Source of the DNA: Prorocentrum cordatum
Lineage: Eukaryota; Sar; Dinophyceae; Prorocentrales; Prorocentraceae
Assembly: GCA_963575745.1 (NCBI GenBank)
Contig: CAUYUJ010021170.1
Span: forward strand, 1,348,801-1,412,800
DNA length: 64,000 bases
Direction of reading: 5' to 3'
Below the pieces are notes generated by a model, which ran no database searches, was not told the DNA's origin, and saw nothing but the letters and a program-made list of their open reading frames with translations. This document shows, one piece after another, positions 9,812 through 18,830 of the stretch; position 1 is the stretch's first letter; every line of letters begins with the position of its first letter. The position numbers and the translations under genes were made by a program.

Positions 9812-10004
9812 CGGGACGGGAAAACGACCACAGCCACTGCTTTTCTTTTGTTGCCGCCTTCCAGCCAGCAGAAACAAAGCAGTGGTTGTGGTCATTTTCG
9901 TTAAGCTTGGCACCAGGGAAATGACCACAACCACTACTTCTTTTTCGGCCGGCTGGAAGGCGGCGCAAACAAGAAGCAGTGGCTCTTGTCATTTTCCCGT
10001 CCCG
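9812..10004. mobile_element. Nested foldback (cruciform-forming) element
   Basis: The outer arms are CGGGACGGGAAAA at 9812 and its exact complement at 9992-10004, continuing into CCACTGC and GCCGCCTTCCAGCC with a few mismatches (about 55 bp per arm). Inside, a second inverted repeat (GCAGTGGTTGTGGTCATTT and AAATGACCACAACCACTAC) surrounds a short loop near 9910. The outer and inner arms are related to each other (both contain GACCACA-CCACT), so four copies of one motif alternate in orientation. Non-autonomous DNA transposon or hairpin-RNA locus are the two obvious readings. Confidence 0.75.
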
Positions 10005-10176
10005 CACCATTGCCATGAGAAAACAGGGTCGTGGCGGAAATTGGGTCCCAAGCCCTGGGGTTGTCCCCGGGGACCGGTTCTCCATCCCAGGTCGTGCCGG
10101 GACGGTCCTGGGGCCCGAGGAGGGCCTCGTGGGCCCGACAACAATGAGAAGCCTCAAGGAACCATTTCCGCAGGTC

Positions 10177-10331
10177 ACCAGCCTCGAACGTATCCCTATC
10201 CCTAAGATTGACACGCTAAAAGGAGATGACAATCTTAGGGATACACCCTCAGAAACTGAGGAAATCCCTAAGCTCGCCATCGTGATGAGGCGATGCCCAC
10301 CATAGGGATAAGGATATGTTCCAGGCTGGTA
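10177..10331. mobile_element. MITE-like element, copy 1 (155 bp)
   Basis: It has terminal inverted repeats ACCAGCCTCGAACGTATCCC and the complement of GGATATGTTCCAGGCTGGT. Internal inverted repeats are CCCTAAGATTG and CAATCTTAGGG, then a CCCTCAGAAACTGAGG palindrome. A second copy, about 90 percent identical, lies at 28,425-28,580 in the same orientation and unrelated surroundings, which shows it is a dispersed mobile unit. It has no coding capacity. Confidence 0.8.
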
Positions 10332-10414
10332 AGCAAGGACCCCTCCTCGTCGCGGCGGCCCTCCTTACCGCAAAACATCGATCCCAGGACACCTCCCAGC
10401 GCGCGTCCTGGTCT

Positions 10415-10818
10415 AAATTCTTCACGCTTCGCGTATCCCCACCAGCCCATCTCAAAACAGCAACTCTAGCGAAGCATGCCGACAGTCGTGTTTTTCAGGC
10501 GTGTTTCCGCCTGCCCCCGCATATCTCCCCTGTTCCTCCTTCCTCCCGCCTCCTTGTACATCCTCCTTGTGGTGGGAGCGGGAGAAGGACGAGGCGGAGG
10601 AGGAGGGAGAGAAAACGCTCCTCGTGGTTTGAGTCGTTTGGGGTTTCTCGTCCTGGTGTGAGTCGTTCGGGCCCTTCTTCCTGGTGTGAGTCGTTCGGGC
10701 TCTTCGTGGTGTGAGTCGTTCGGGCTCTTCGTCCTGGTGTGAGTCGTTCGGGCTTCTCGTGGTGTGAGTTGTTCGGGCCCCTCGTCCTGGTGTGAGTCGT
10801 TCGGGCCCCTCCTCCTGC
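10415..10818. repeat. Left part of a compound repeat interrupted by the retrotransposon
   Basis: 10415-10818 matches the reverse complement of about 32,430-33,062: the CACGCTTCGCGTATCCCCAC end, the GCGAAGCATGCCGACAGTCG segment and a CCTCC-rich part followed by a minisatellite of GTGTGAGTCGTTCGGGC units (about 20-32 bp, 10,630-10,805). The match ends exactly where the 3' LTR begins and resumes near 21,410 beyond the 5' LTR. Confidence 0.85.
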
Positions 10819-11107
10819 TGTTCCCTGGACGATGACGCTGACGAAGTGTATGGTGCTCTTTCCTGGCTAAGCCCCGACTCGGCAACCCCCAGGCGTCCGT
10901 CTATCAGCACGGTGACCCTCCAGGTAGGTACAGAAAGGGATGAGAGGATGATGGGAAGAGTATGGGAATGGGTCGGATCGGGCTTGGCGAAGAGAAAGGA
11001 CTTGAGCCAAAGTGGTCATGGACTGGTCCCCTCACCTGTAAACACTCTCAAGCTCAAGGACTTTGTGGACTCACCAAAGTCATACGCCAGAGGCACTCAA
11101 ACGCACA
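10819..11107 (-). repeat. 3' LTR of the copia-type element
   Basis: 289 bp, matching 21,083-21,371 except at three positions: GACGCTGACG against GACGTTGACG, CTGGCTAAG against CTGGCAAAG, and GGATCGGGC against GGATGGGGC. About one percent divergence implies a fairly recent insertion if LTRs diverge neutrally. No clear polypurine tract borders its inner edge: the neighbouring sense sequence is TTTTTCGGGGCAC. Confidence 0.93.
11001..11020 (-). promoter_or_regulatory. Spliced-leader-like sequence in the 3' LTR
   Basis: Read in the element's sense direction, 11020 to 11001 is CATGACCACTTTGGCTCAAG. It matches the last 20 nt of the 22-nt dinoflagellate spliced leader at 16 positions, with the final 11 (TTTGGCTCAAG) exact. 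An identical copy is in the 5' LTR. It could be a relict leader captured when a trans-spliced transcript was reverse transcribed, or chance. Confidence 0.5.
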
Positions 11108-11512
11108 GTGCCCCGAAAAACAGTGAGCTTGAAGTGATGAAGACCAGACCATCCACTTTGCCTGGATGGTCATCTGAAACGAGTGAAACACGACGTGGCA
11201 CAAAGGACTCCGTCCTCGTACCTGTAGCAACTCTCTTGCACCGGCAACAACAGCGTACTTGGAGCGCGGGGTCGCTCCTCTCTGGCCAGATGGCGTTCCT
11301 AGAAAAGGCAGTCGCCGGCACTACGAGAGTCGGACGCAGAGGCAAAATTGAAAGAGCTCCTCTAGCGCTGATCGCGCCATGGAGCCCTTGCCGGCTGCGC
11401 CTCGGAGGGTGCCCAGAGCAAAAAAGTGGGAGGAGACAGCGCACCGTGGGGAAGCCTACTGGAGCTGTCGCCTCGATTCGGCCCTGGAACGTCCCTCGGT
11501 TCTGGGGTCCTC
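11108..11512 (-). other. 3' internal untranslated region of the element
   Basis: Lies between the RNase H stop region and the 3' LTR. No conserved domain is visible in any frame. It is the expected place for a polypurine tract, but none is convincing. Confidence 0.6.
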
Positions 11513-11950
11513 CTATCTTTCCTGGATAGCGGATTCCTCCGCCGAAAGACGGAGCATGCCCGACTTGAGCATAGTCAACTGAGCGGCATTAGTCTTGGCT
11601 AGATCCGATTTGGTCATACAATCTACAGGCATCAGTGGATGCGGCATCCACCGGATCGCGCTTCCGATTTTCTCCATAGATGTCCTGACCACCGCTAAGT
11701 CTATGGCTGCCCGCCGGTCCGACTTGGACCCCGCCGTGAGCTTTGAGAGCGTGTCGCATATACCCTTTGCGTCGACCGCGCTCAGGTTCCCGGACTGTGG
11801 CTCCCCAAGAACCTGGCACTCGTCCTTTAGGATGGCGACGAAAGGACCTATATGCTCTCTCCACCTTTCGTGGACCACGTTTCCTCGAACCACGTCCAGC
11901 AATAATATTTGAAGCCGCTCGGCCTCTCCTAGAGCGCTGGACAATGGGTC
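11513..11950 (-). pseudogene. RNase H C-terminal half (third frame of the element)
   Basis: Continues the RNase H domain in a frame different from the RT part. The sense translation reads SALGEAERLQILLLDVVRGN, later LSAVDAKGICDTLSK, then DRRAAIDLAVVR and IRWMPHPLMPVDCMTK. In copia RNase H the Asp of the VDAK-like motif and the Asp before the final MTK or LTK are catalytic, and both are present. The frame joins the upstream part near 11,945, just after STLAGET, where a one-base indel must have occurred because the upstream frame reaches a stop 15 bases later. Downstream the frame ends at 11,513 with a short tail typical of copia Pol C-termini. Confidence 0.85.
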
Positions 11951-13320
11951 TCCCCAGCGAGGGTGGAAGATAACTGTCGCCTGACTTTCCCAGACCTCCA
12001 CGCGATCGGAGTGACGCGGGCCCGGGACCCGTGGGCCAGGGAGTTGTCGGCAACATATATCTGCCACGCCTCCTGAGGATGCTGCAGACCATCTCTGTCC
12101 TCCGCCCCCACTCCACCGCAATCGCTGGCAGTCGCCAGGACGAATCCGTCCGGCTTGAAACGCCACACGATGACGGGAAGCGAGGCCGTCGAGCGGAGAT
12201 GATCCACCATCTTGTTGGCATCGAGCAAGTCGCGAACGCAAGGGCTGTTGACCTTCGTGGCTAATATGGAAGCCGCGCCGGCGGCCTCCGCCCTGGTCTC
12301 GCGACCTACCCACTGCAGCTTATAGACAAGGGACCTAAAAGCTGCTACTTCGCCTCCTAGCAGAGGGGCCCCGTGGTCTCCTTTCCTGCCGCGGGCCAGA
12401 AGGATCTTCTGGAGTTGCTCTAAAATGTATTTTTCTTGATCCACTAGAATACGATCCCCGTCTAACCTCAATCTCCTCCCGATGTACTCCACCCCTTCCG
12501 CGTCCAGGAGACGCATTTTCCCGAAAGTAAACCTTGACTTGAAGGGCTTGATGTACTGATCTTCTGACCCGGGCTTGAACGCGATGGCCCAGTCGTCGAC
12601 TTCGACGAGCACTTGGGCCTCCAGCCCGCGGTCGGAGCGCTTCACAAACCAGCAGGGCTCTAACTTGGTCCGCTCGAAGCCCTGAGTGTGCATGAAGTTA
12701 GCTGCGGCGCGGTGAAAGGCTAACGGGGCATCATCAAGCCCGTGAACGGGGGCTATGAGCTCGATGAGAGATCCTGGTGGCACTGGCACCCCGTCACATG
12801 GTTCGACGAAAACCCGACCGCGAGCCCTCTTCAAGGGCTCAGACTGGCAAAACGTGTTTTTGATGTCGCCAATGTATATCGTCAACTTATACATGAGCGC
12901 CACCACCAAAAACAGCATAAGAGCTTCCATGCAGGGGGTTGGGGCGTAAACCTGGAGCTCGCACGTGTCCTCATCTTGGTGCCTACGAACACACCACCTA
13001 GATTTAGCCTTAGGTTTAGCAAACGTCCCCTCTTGTGGTTTCCACCTTCTCACCATGCGGCTGGACACGATTCGATCCGGGAAGAGCCTCCTAAGCTCTT
13101 TCGCCTTGTCCGGAGGATGGACGATGACGGCGCTAGTCCCCTCAGCTATGGCCTTCCATTCGACCGAGTCCGAAACGTCGAACTCCTTCTTTTCCTCGGG
13201 GCTCAGATTTTTGTAGTGGACCTCGGCTCCCCGGTTGGTCAAAAGCGAAAGGGAACAATCGCCGGACTCGTGGGGCACTATCTCCACATCGGCATTGCCA
13301 TTGGAGTAGGTGATCCAGGA
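11929..13320 (-). pseudogene. Reverse transcriptase and RNase H N-terminal half
   Basis: Copia-type RT. Visible in order are WKAIAEGTSAVIVH and RIVSSRMVRRWKPQEG (N-terminal fingers), SRWCVRRHQDED, motif A GDIKNTFCQ with its catalytic Asp (about 12,865), VHGLDDAPLAFHRAAANFM (the copia LYGLKQ-type motif), the catalytic pair in VLVEVDDWAIAF (about 12,592-12,597), YIGRRLRLDGDRILVDQEKY, and YKLQWVGRETRAEAAG. RNase H begins with ATASDCGGVGAEDRD (first catalytic Asp) and ends in this frame at STLAGET (catalytic Glu). The YVDD box is EVDD, which is unusual. The role is to copy the element RNA into DNA inside virus-like particles. It is in the same frame as Gag and integrase but is separated from them by a stop and two frame shifts. 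Confidence 0.92.
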
Positions 13321-13988
13321 TCCGCTCCAGCCCTCCCCCTGGAGTCTTTGATCCAGGCCTTGAAAACAGCTCCAGGACCCGGACCGCTGCTGGAGCAAGC
13401 CTCAAAGAACGCGTCAGCCACGGCAGTAGCCTCCTCGGGTCCTGAAGCGAAAAAGGTATCTACAAGAGCCGTGCTCGCGGGAGGGCCTGATGAGCGAGAT
13501 CTGGCCCGAGGATGCTGTGGCACCGATTCTAACTCCGAGACCTGTTGCTGAACTCTACCTGCTGGAGTCCCCCGGAAAGCCTCTCCTGGAGTGAGCCTGG
13601 ACAGCCTATGCCCGTCTAACTGTCGATTGTGCCTCACAGCTTCCTGCATCTCGCGCAAGATCCGACCGGGGTCTGAATCGGCATTACGATGTTGGCTTGC
13701 TGTATCGGCTGTGCTCAATCTCCGAGGATTGACGGGTGGAGCAGTGTCGATAGCCTCGCTAGGCGGTTCGGGAAACTCTCCGGAGGGAGCGGCCCCCCGC
13801 TCTATGGCGCGCCCTCTCTTCTCTCCCTGTGGTGGAGGAGGGGGCCTTCGTCGCGTGCTCCTGCCCTCGGCGCCGCCCCTCTCCGACACGGTGCGGGACG
13901 CGGCGCCTGACGGTGCAAGAGAGCCCCTTGACTCAGATCGAGACAGAACCCCGGAGTTAACTGGACCAGAGGAGACATCTCTGGACAT
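13310..13988 (-). pseudogene. Integrase-RT linker in a shifted frame
   Basis: Between the stop that ends the integrase frame (13,957) and the RT frame, the plausible coding sequence lies in a second frame: a Ser/Arg/Pro-rich spacer, then NADSDPGRILREMQEAVRHN, LTPGEAFRGTPAGRVQQQ, TALVDTFFASG and EEATAVADAFFEACSSSG. It runs into WITYSNGNADVEIV in the RT frame near 13,310. Low-complexity linkers between integrase and RT are usual in copia polyproteins. The paired switches (out near 13,980, back near 13,310) look like two indels of opposite sign. Confidence 0.65.
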
Positions 13989-15639
13989 TTAGTTGACCTC
14001 CTCCTGGCCCAGGATCCCTGGTGTCGTCCGAGGGAGCCACTTCTTCTCCCTCCGGAATGGGAGAGAGTCCCGGAGGGGCCTCGAGAGCCGGACCCTCTCG
14101 TCCCGCTCTGCCTCCTCGGGGGTCCTCTTCCGTTCCAGGAGGCGGTTGAGGTGACCGCTCGAGCGATTCTCCGGCGGCCGCTCCTGAGTCCCTCTCTAGA
14201 TCAGGAACGTCAGCTCCGGGACCGTCTTCCATGGGCCCCCCCAGGTCCCAAGCTTCCGGAGGAGGAGGGCCTTCGGAGGCCACGTTGGTTCCCGCTCGGT
14301 GGCCACTGACCTGGGCCTCTCTGAGAAGCTGTTGAATGGCGGGATCCGCCATAACTTCCCCCCCCCTGGATTCTTCCGTGTTCGCCGGCCTGACTTGCTC
14401 TGATGAGCATTTCCAGAGCCTCGATCGCATCGCGACCCATATGGTTCCACCGTTTTGAATCACGACGAGCCCTGGCCCAACCCACCTATCCTTCTGTAAG
14501 GCGTAGGTATTTTGTCCCCCCTTTGGCGCTCTGCGCCAGACGTAGACCCACTGCCCAGGCACAAAATGCTTATCCCGATGGGTGGGCGCCTTGACAGCGC
14601 TGGCCAGCTTCTTCAAACTGGAACTCTCAAACAGCTCCTTGCGAGCATGCCGACGAATGGCATCTCGCCTCGCAAACTCCGCTGACGCGGTGTCTCGGTC
14701 CCAGGACCCGGGAGAGAGATCCTCGACTCCAACGACCTGGATCGGATCGTCGGCCAAAATATCGTTGGGAATCCTGGGGGTTATCCCGAAAACGAGCTGA
14801 TAGGGAGTAAAGCCCACCCGATGCAGGTATCTGTTCTTGGCCGCGGTGACCTCGTGAACCAGCGTTTCGAGCTCCGGCACCGTGGCGACGAGGGTCGTCT
14901 CGGAGGCTTTGAGCAGAATTTCTTTCACCCATCCTCCGTGCCTCTCTGCCCTGCCGTTCTGCCAGGGACTCTCAGAGTCCGTGATGTGGTGAAATATCCC
15001 TAAATGTTCCACCCCCCTCTCGAATTGTCCCTTGAACTCGGGGCCGCCATCTGTGATGGCGAACACTGGCGGGCCGAAAGGTCTTACCCAGGCACGCATG
15101 AACGCTCTCCAAGCGCCGAGAGCCGTGCCGTCGTAGAGCTCCACAACCTGAAAGTTTGTCCCGTGACATATGACATTGAGAAAGGCCAGCTGTTGATCCT
15201 TGAACGTGAGGTAAAACGCATCGAGAGCGATGATTTTGTTAAACTCAAACGTCTTCGGGACCGCGGCTGGCCGACTAGAGGCCGTCCTGGAATGGGCCTG
15301 GCAGTCGCCGCATGTGAACTCGTCCCGGACGTATCGCAAAACCTCTGGCTTCGCCTGGGCCGCCTTGAGTATTTTAAGAAAAACGTCTTTGTGGGGGTGA
15401 GCTAGATTCACATGAACTTTGTGTATCATACGCTTCACCGGGGCTATGATGACGAACTTCTCGTCTTCGGGCCCCGGACCTTCCTCGGCTTCCGCTTCCT
15501 CGCCCTGTTCCTCGTCAGGGCGGGCATCATCGCTCCCTCCGGCTGCCGCCTCGGTAGGGCTGGATGCCTCCCCGGTCCCCGTAGGAAAACATAACCCCCC
15601 TGGCGGCTCAACAAGGAGCTGGTACTGTGACCTTCTGAC
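13957..15639 (-). pseudogene. Integrase domain of the copia-type element
   Basis: Retroviral-type integrase. It has an HHCC zinc-binding start (HKVHVNLAHPHKDV and later CGDCQAH) and a DDE catalytic core with Asp in IIALDAFYLTF (about 15,220), Asp in FAITDGGPEFKGQF (about 15,050) and Glu in SPWQNGRAERHGGWV (about 14,943). After GFTPYQLVFGITPR follows a C-terminal DNA-binding-like part, FVPGQWVYVWRRAPKGG then DRWVGPGLVVIQNGG and RPANTEE. It would insert the cDNA into host DNA. The frame stays open and all catalytic residues are present, so this part looks undamaged. It ends in an acidic/Pro-rich stretch at the stop at 13,957. Confidence 0.92.
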
Positions 15640-16640
15640 CACTCTGACCTCCTCGGAAGTGGGATCCGGGTGAGTATCTTCCACGCTAGACCTGATAGCC
15701 TCGGCCAGGGCTCTCGCGAACTTTGGCGGATAAACGCGAGCTTTCGACGTCATTCCTCCCCCGATCAACTGAGCGTGCACGCGATCCCTGGAACACTTGG
15801 CTGAGGAGAAACGATCCAGGAACCTGGGGCAGTTAGACATCAAACGGGTCGGCTTCCGAGACAGTTCCCCGCTCTTGTCGACACTGAGACCGAAGTAACA
15901 CATATCTATATTGGTGTGTTCTACCCCTTCCAGTCCCAAAATGTGCTGAACGGCCTGGGTCGACCAGGAGGATGCACCTGACGGGTGCTCAAAAGCGAAC
16001 TTGCGGCCGCCTTCGACCTGGATCATAGCAATCTCCATGGCGAAACCTAGAAGAAGCAGTGCTTCGGCATCCTTCTGCCGCTGCGCTTCGGTTATCTCCC
16101 GATGAGCATAGGCATTCCTGGATATCGAAAAGGGGCCACAAGGAGGTTCTAGGGGGACCATCCAGGGCTTCTTCTCTCTCACCAAGGCTTCAAACTTGCC
16201 CCGATCCCCCTTCCTAGTGAAATCCCAGCCCCCTTCCTTATCAAAGCTGCCTAGACAGGAAATCCCCGCGTGCCGAGCAAACTGCGCCACCCGCGGAGGA
16301 GAAAAGACCTCCATAAAGGCCCGACTCCGCAGGTGGGTCCTAAAACACTTAGTGAGCTTACATCGTTCGGAGATGCCGGAATCTCTAAGCATGTCTTTCT
16401 TTTGACGTCGAGTCATCATAACTTCTGAATCGTCGGAAAAAGGATCGTGGAAGATGGCGCCATCGAACTCTGGACACACGAATCGAACCTTTCCGTTTTC
16501 TTCCCCTTTCCATTCGATATCGAAGTGGTCCTGAAAGGCCTGACATCTTTCGGAAGCTACCTCGAAGAGACTGCAGAGATTGGCGCCCCCTGTCCTGGTA
16601 CTGGCTCCATCGGATCCCGGGGTGCTCCGAACAGCGCTCG
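15640..16640 (-). pseudogene. Methyltransferase-like domain of the copia polyprotein
   Basis: In the Gag/integrase frame, after a lead of about 50 residues (CQAFQDHFDIEWKG), comes SRAFMEVFSPPRVAQFARHA, GWDFTRKGDRG, KPWMVPLEPPCGPFSISRNA, a helix-rich segment, GGRKFAFEHPSGASSW, and then NIDMCYFG and KPTRLMSNCPRFLD. The layout (glycine/proline-rich first strand, a PPC-x-PFS loop, an F-E-H-P motif) resembles the Rossmann fold of C5 cytosine methyltransferases, where PPC holds the catalytic Cys and the E of ENV assists. Dinoflagellate retrotransposons carrying methyltransferase domains are known. Whether this copy binds SAM is unproven: its first motif is FSPPR instead of F-G-G. A catalytically dead structural descendant is the alternative. 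Confidence 0.7.
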
Positions 16641-16649
16641 AGATCGGCT

Positions 16650-18446
16650 CTACCGCTTCTGGCCGCCCTTGTCCCACTTCTGGTCGCCGTTGTTCCAGCC
16701 GTCCCACGACTTCCACCCCGCTGCCGTCCAGCCATCCCGCGCCAGACGGTCCTTGTCGCGCTTGGCCGCCTCCTCCGCGCCCTTCCGGCGCTGGTCCCGC
16801 GCCTGCTTCTCCTCGGGCGACTCCTTCCAAGGATCTCCTTGCTCGGCAGAGGGCCTCGAAAGGTGAGAAGGTCGCTTCTGCGGAGGCGCCGCTGCCAACT
16901 GTTGTGAAGGCAAGGCCGATCCTGGAAGATCGATGCTGCTGATCGTGGTAGAAGACAGCAGGTTGCCCCTCTGGTCCATCAGGCCCGTCGGGTTGTCCGG
17001 TCCCTTGCCGTGACCCTTCGTCTGTCCCTGCGGCTCCTGCAAAGGTGGTGCTGCCGCGTAGTTCGGGTAGGCTGCAACCAACGGCGCGGTCGCGATCATC
17101 TGGAAGGATGCCCCCGGTGGGGCCTGCTGCTCTGCAAGATGCGGGGTCGTAGCTATCGACGTCGGGTGTCCTCCGTCTGGTGTCCCGATGTAGTGGTGAG
17201 GAACTCCTCCACGAGCGCCCGGTCCACCTGGAAGGACTGAGGGAGCACCTCCGCCGCCGTTGGGAAGAACCACTGAGGCGAACCCTTTTCCCGGCATTGC
17301 TGGCTCTGCCATCGCCGATGGGATTGGTCTTGCTGGGCCTGGCTGCATCTCCTGCTTCGACGCTGGCTGCTGTGACGATTGTCCCGGCGACTGTGACTGA
17401 TGCTCCTTGATCAAGAACTGCTCCTTGACCGGGCTCTGGGCCTGCACCTGGGACTGGAGTAGCGCCATCGCGTGCATCTGGCCGGACGTCACCTTCGTCA
17501 GCTGGCTGATCGCGTTCTGCTGCTCCTCCTGCTTGGCGCTCATGTCCCTCAGCATCCGCATCACCTCTGAGAGATCCTCGCCGTTCTCTGGCTTTCGACT
17601 GCGCGGCTCCCGAGGAGTAGGTGGTCCTGAAGCTGCCGCTGCCGCTGCGGCCTCTTGTCGTTGAAGCTGCTTCTTGCGACGTAGGTCGTCCTCCGCCTCG
17701 CTCATCACCCAGTCCGCCCGGTCGGCCTCGCTCGCCCTGGTGCACTGCTGAGCGGCTCCCGGCTCGGCCTGGGCCGGCCAAGGCGGCGGCGCTCCAGCGG
17801 GTGCGACTCCGCGAGTGCCGGGCGGCGGCGCTGGAGCGGCCACCAGAGCTCGCCATTCTGGGTCGGCGCCCTTCTGTTGAGCGAAGCCCCGCCCATAGAG
17901 CGAGCGCGCCGCAGTCTTGCGCTTGCGCAGGCACGTCACGTCTGGCTCCTTCTTCGTCTTGTCTGGCTTCCTGTCGAGGTATCCAACTCGCATGGTACAG
18001 CCCGAGCAGACCCACCAGGCACCATACCCATTGCAGCCGTAGTCGACGCTGATCGGAGGATGCCAACAAGTGAAGTAGGCCTGGGGCACGACCTTGAGCG
18101 ACTTCGGCAAGTTGGTGGGCCAGAACCTGCGCGTCACCATCATGCGTCCAAACTCGTCGGCGAGCTTGTTGAGCCAGAACATTGTGCTGCCGACCATGCA
18201 TGCCCAGCCGCGCTGAGCTTTGTTGAGGTGGTCCGGCACCGTCGTGCCCGTCGCAGCGTACGTCCAGGTCGTGTCGGCGCCGGCCACCTGCTCGGCCATG
18301 GTGGCCGGGCGCCTCTCGCGAAGCTGAGCCTCGGTAGGTTGCGCCTTCCTCGGCATCGCGACTGCCGACTCCTGAGAGCTGTCGAACTCGGTGGCATGTG
18401 CTGACAGCGTCGTCGAAATCGAGATTGGCCCAGATGCTTGAGCCAA
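16650..18446 (-). pseudogene. Central Cys/His and Gln/Pro-rich domain, second frame
   Basis: An approximately 598-residue open frame offset from the Gag/integrase frame. It reads as real protein (YFTCWHPPISVDYGCNGYG, AWWVCSGCTMRVGYLDRK, VTCLRKRKTAARSLYGRG), while the same DNA in the Gag frame gives basic nonsense. The CWHP...CNGYG...WWVCSGC arrangement suggests a small zinc-binding unit, which I recall from other dinoflagellate copia polyproteins. It is followed by a coiled-coil-like stretch (EVMRMLRDMSAKQEEQQNAI), a Gln/Pro/Gly-rich linker and a Trp-rich tail (WTAAGWKSWDGWNNG) that echoes the Trp repeats of Gag. The first codon is TTG, so it does not start independently: it must be joined to Gag-Pol by frame change. 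Function unknown. Confidence 0.65.
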
Positions 18447-18830
18447 TGAGCTGCCCGAACGCGAACGACGTCAATAAACAACCCACTCTCCACGTGCTGC
18501 TTCTCGACCGGGTCTCCGATCTGGACCAGGTCGCGCTCGTGGTGCTGCTCTTTCCTACTTCCTTTCCTGAGGTGTCTCCCTTAGTGTGGCGGTGACCCGA
18601 TCCAGATCGAAGATCCGAAACCCGACAGTGCTTGTTCTCCCCGAACGGCGTGCCCGACCCCTCCGTGTTTTCCGGAACGCCCAAGCTGGAAACGGTAGGA
18701 CCCGGTCCCAGGACCCTAGGGTCGCCACGGCCAGACTCGGCTAGGCTCTCTCGGCCCCCCTGGTCGCTGCTGGAGGCGAGGTAGAAAGGTGTGTACTTTC
18801 CCGAGCTGCCGGAGCGGCCACTGTCGCAGT

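Noticed and set aside
11108-11140. Polypurine tract next to the 3' LTR
   Set aside because: The sense sequence TTTTTCGGGGCAC is not purine-rich enough to call.
16650-18446. Separate host gene nested in the retrotransposon
   Set aside because: It starts at TTG, has no ATG-led frame at the 5' end, ends where the methyltransferase-like part resumes, and its Trp-rich tail resembles Gag. It is better explained as part of the element in a shifted frame, though the leader-like bases at its start keep the alternative open.
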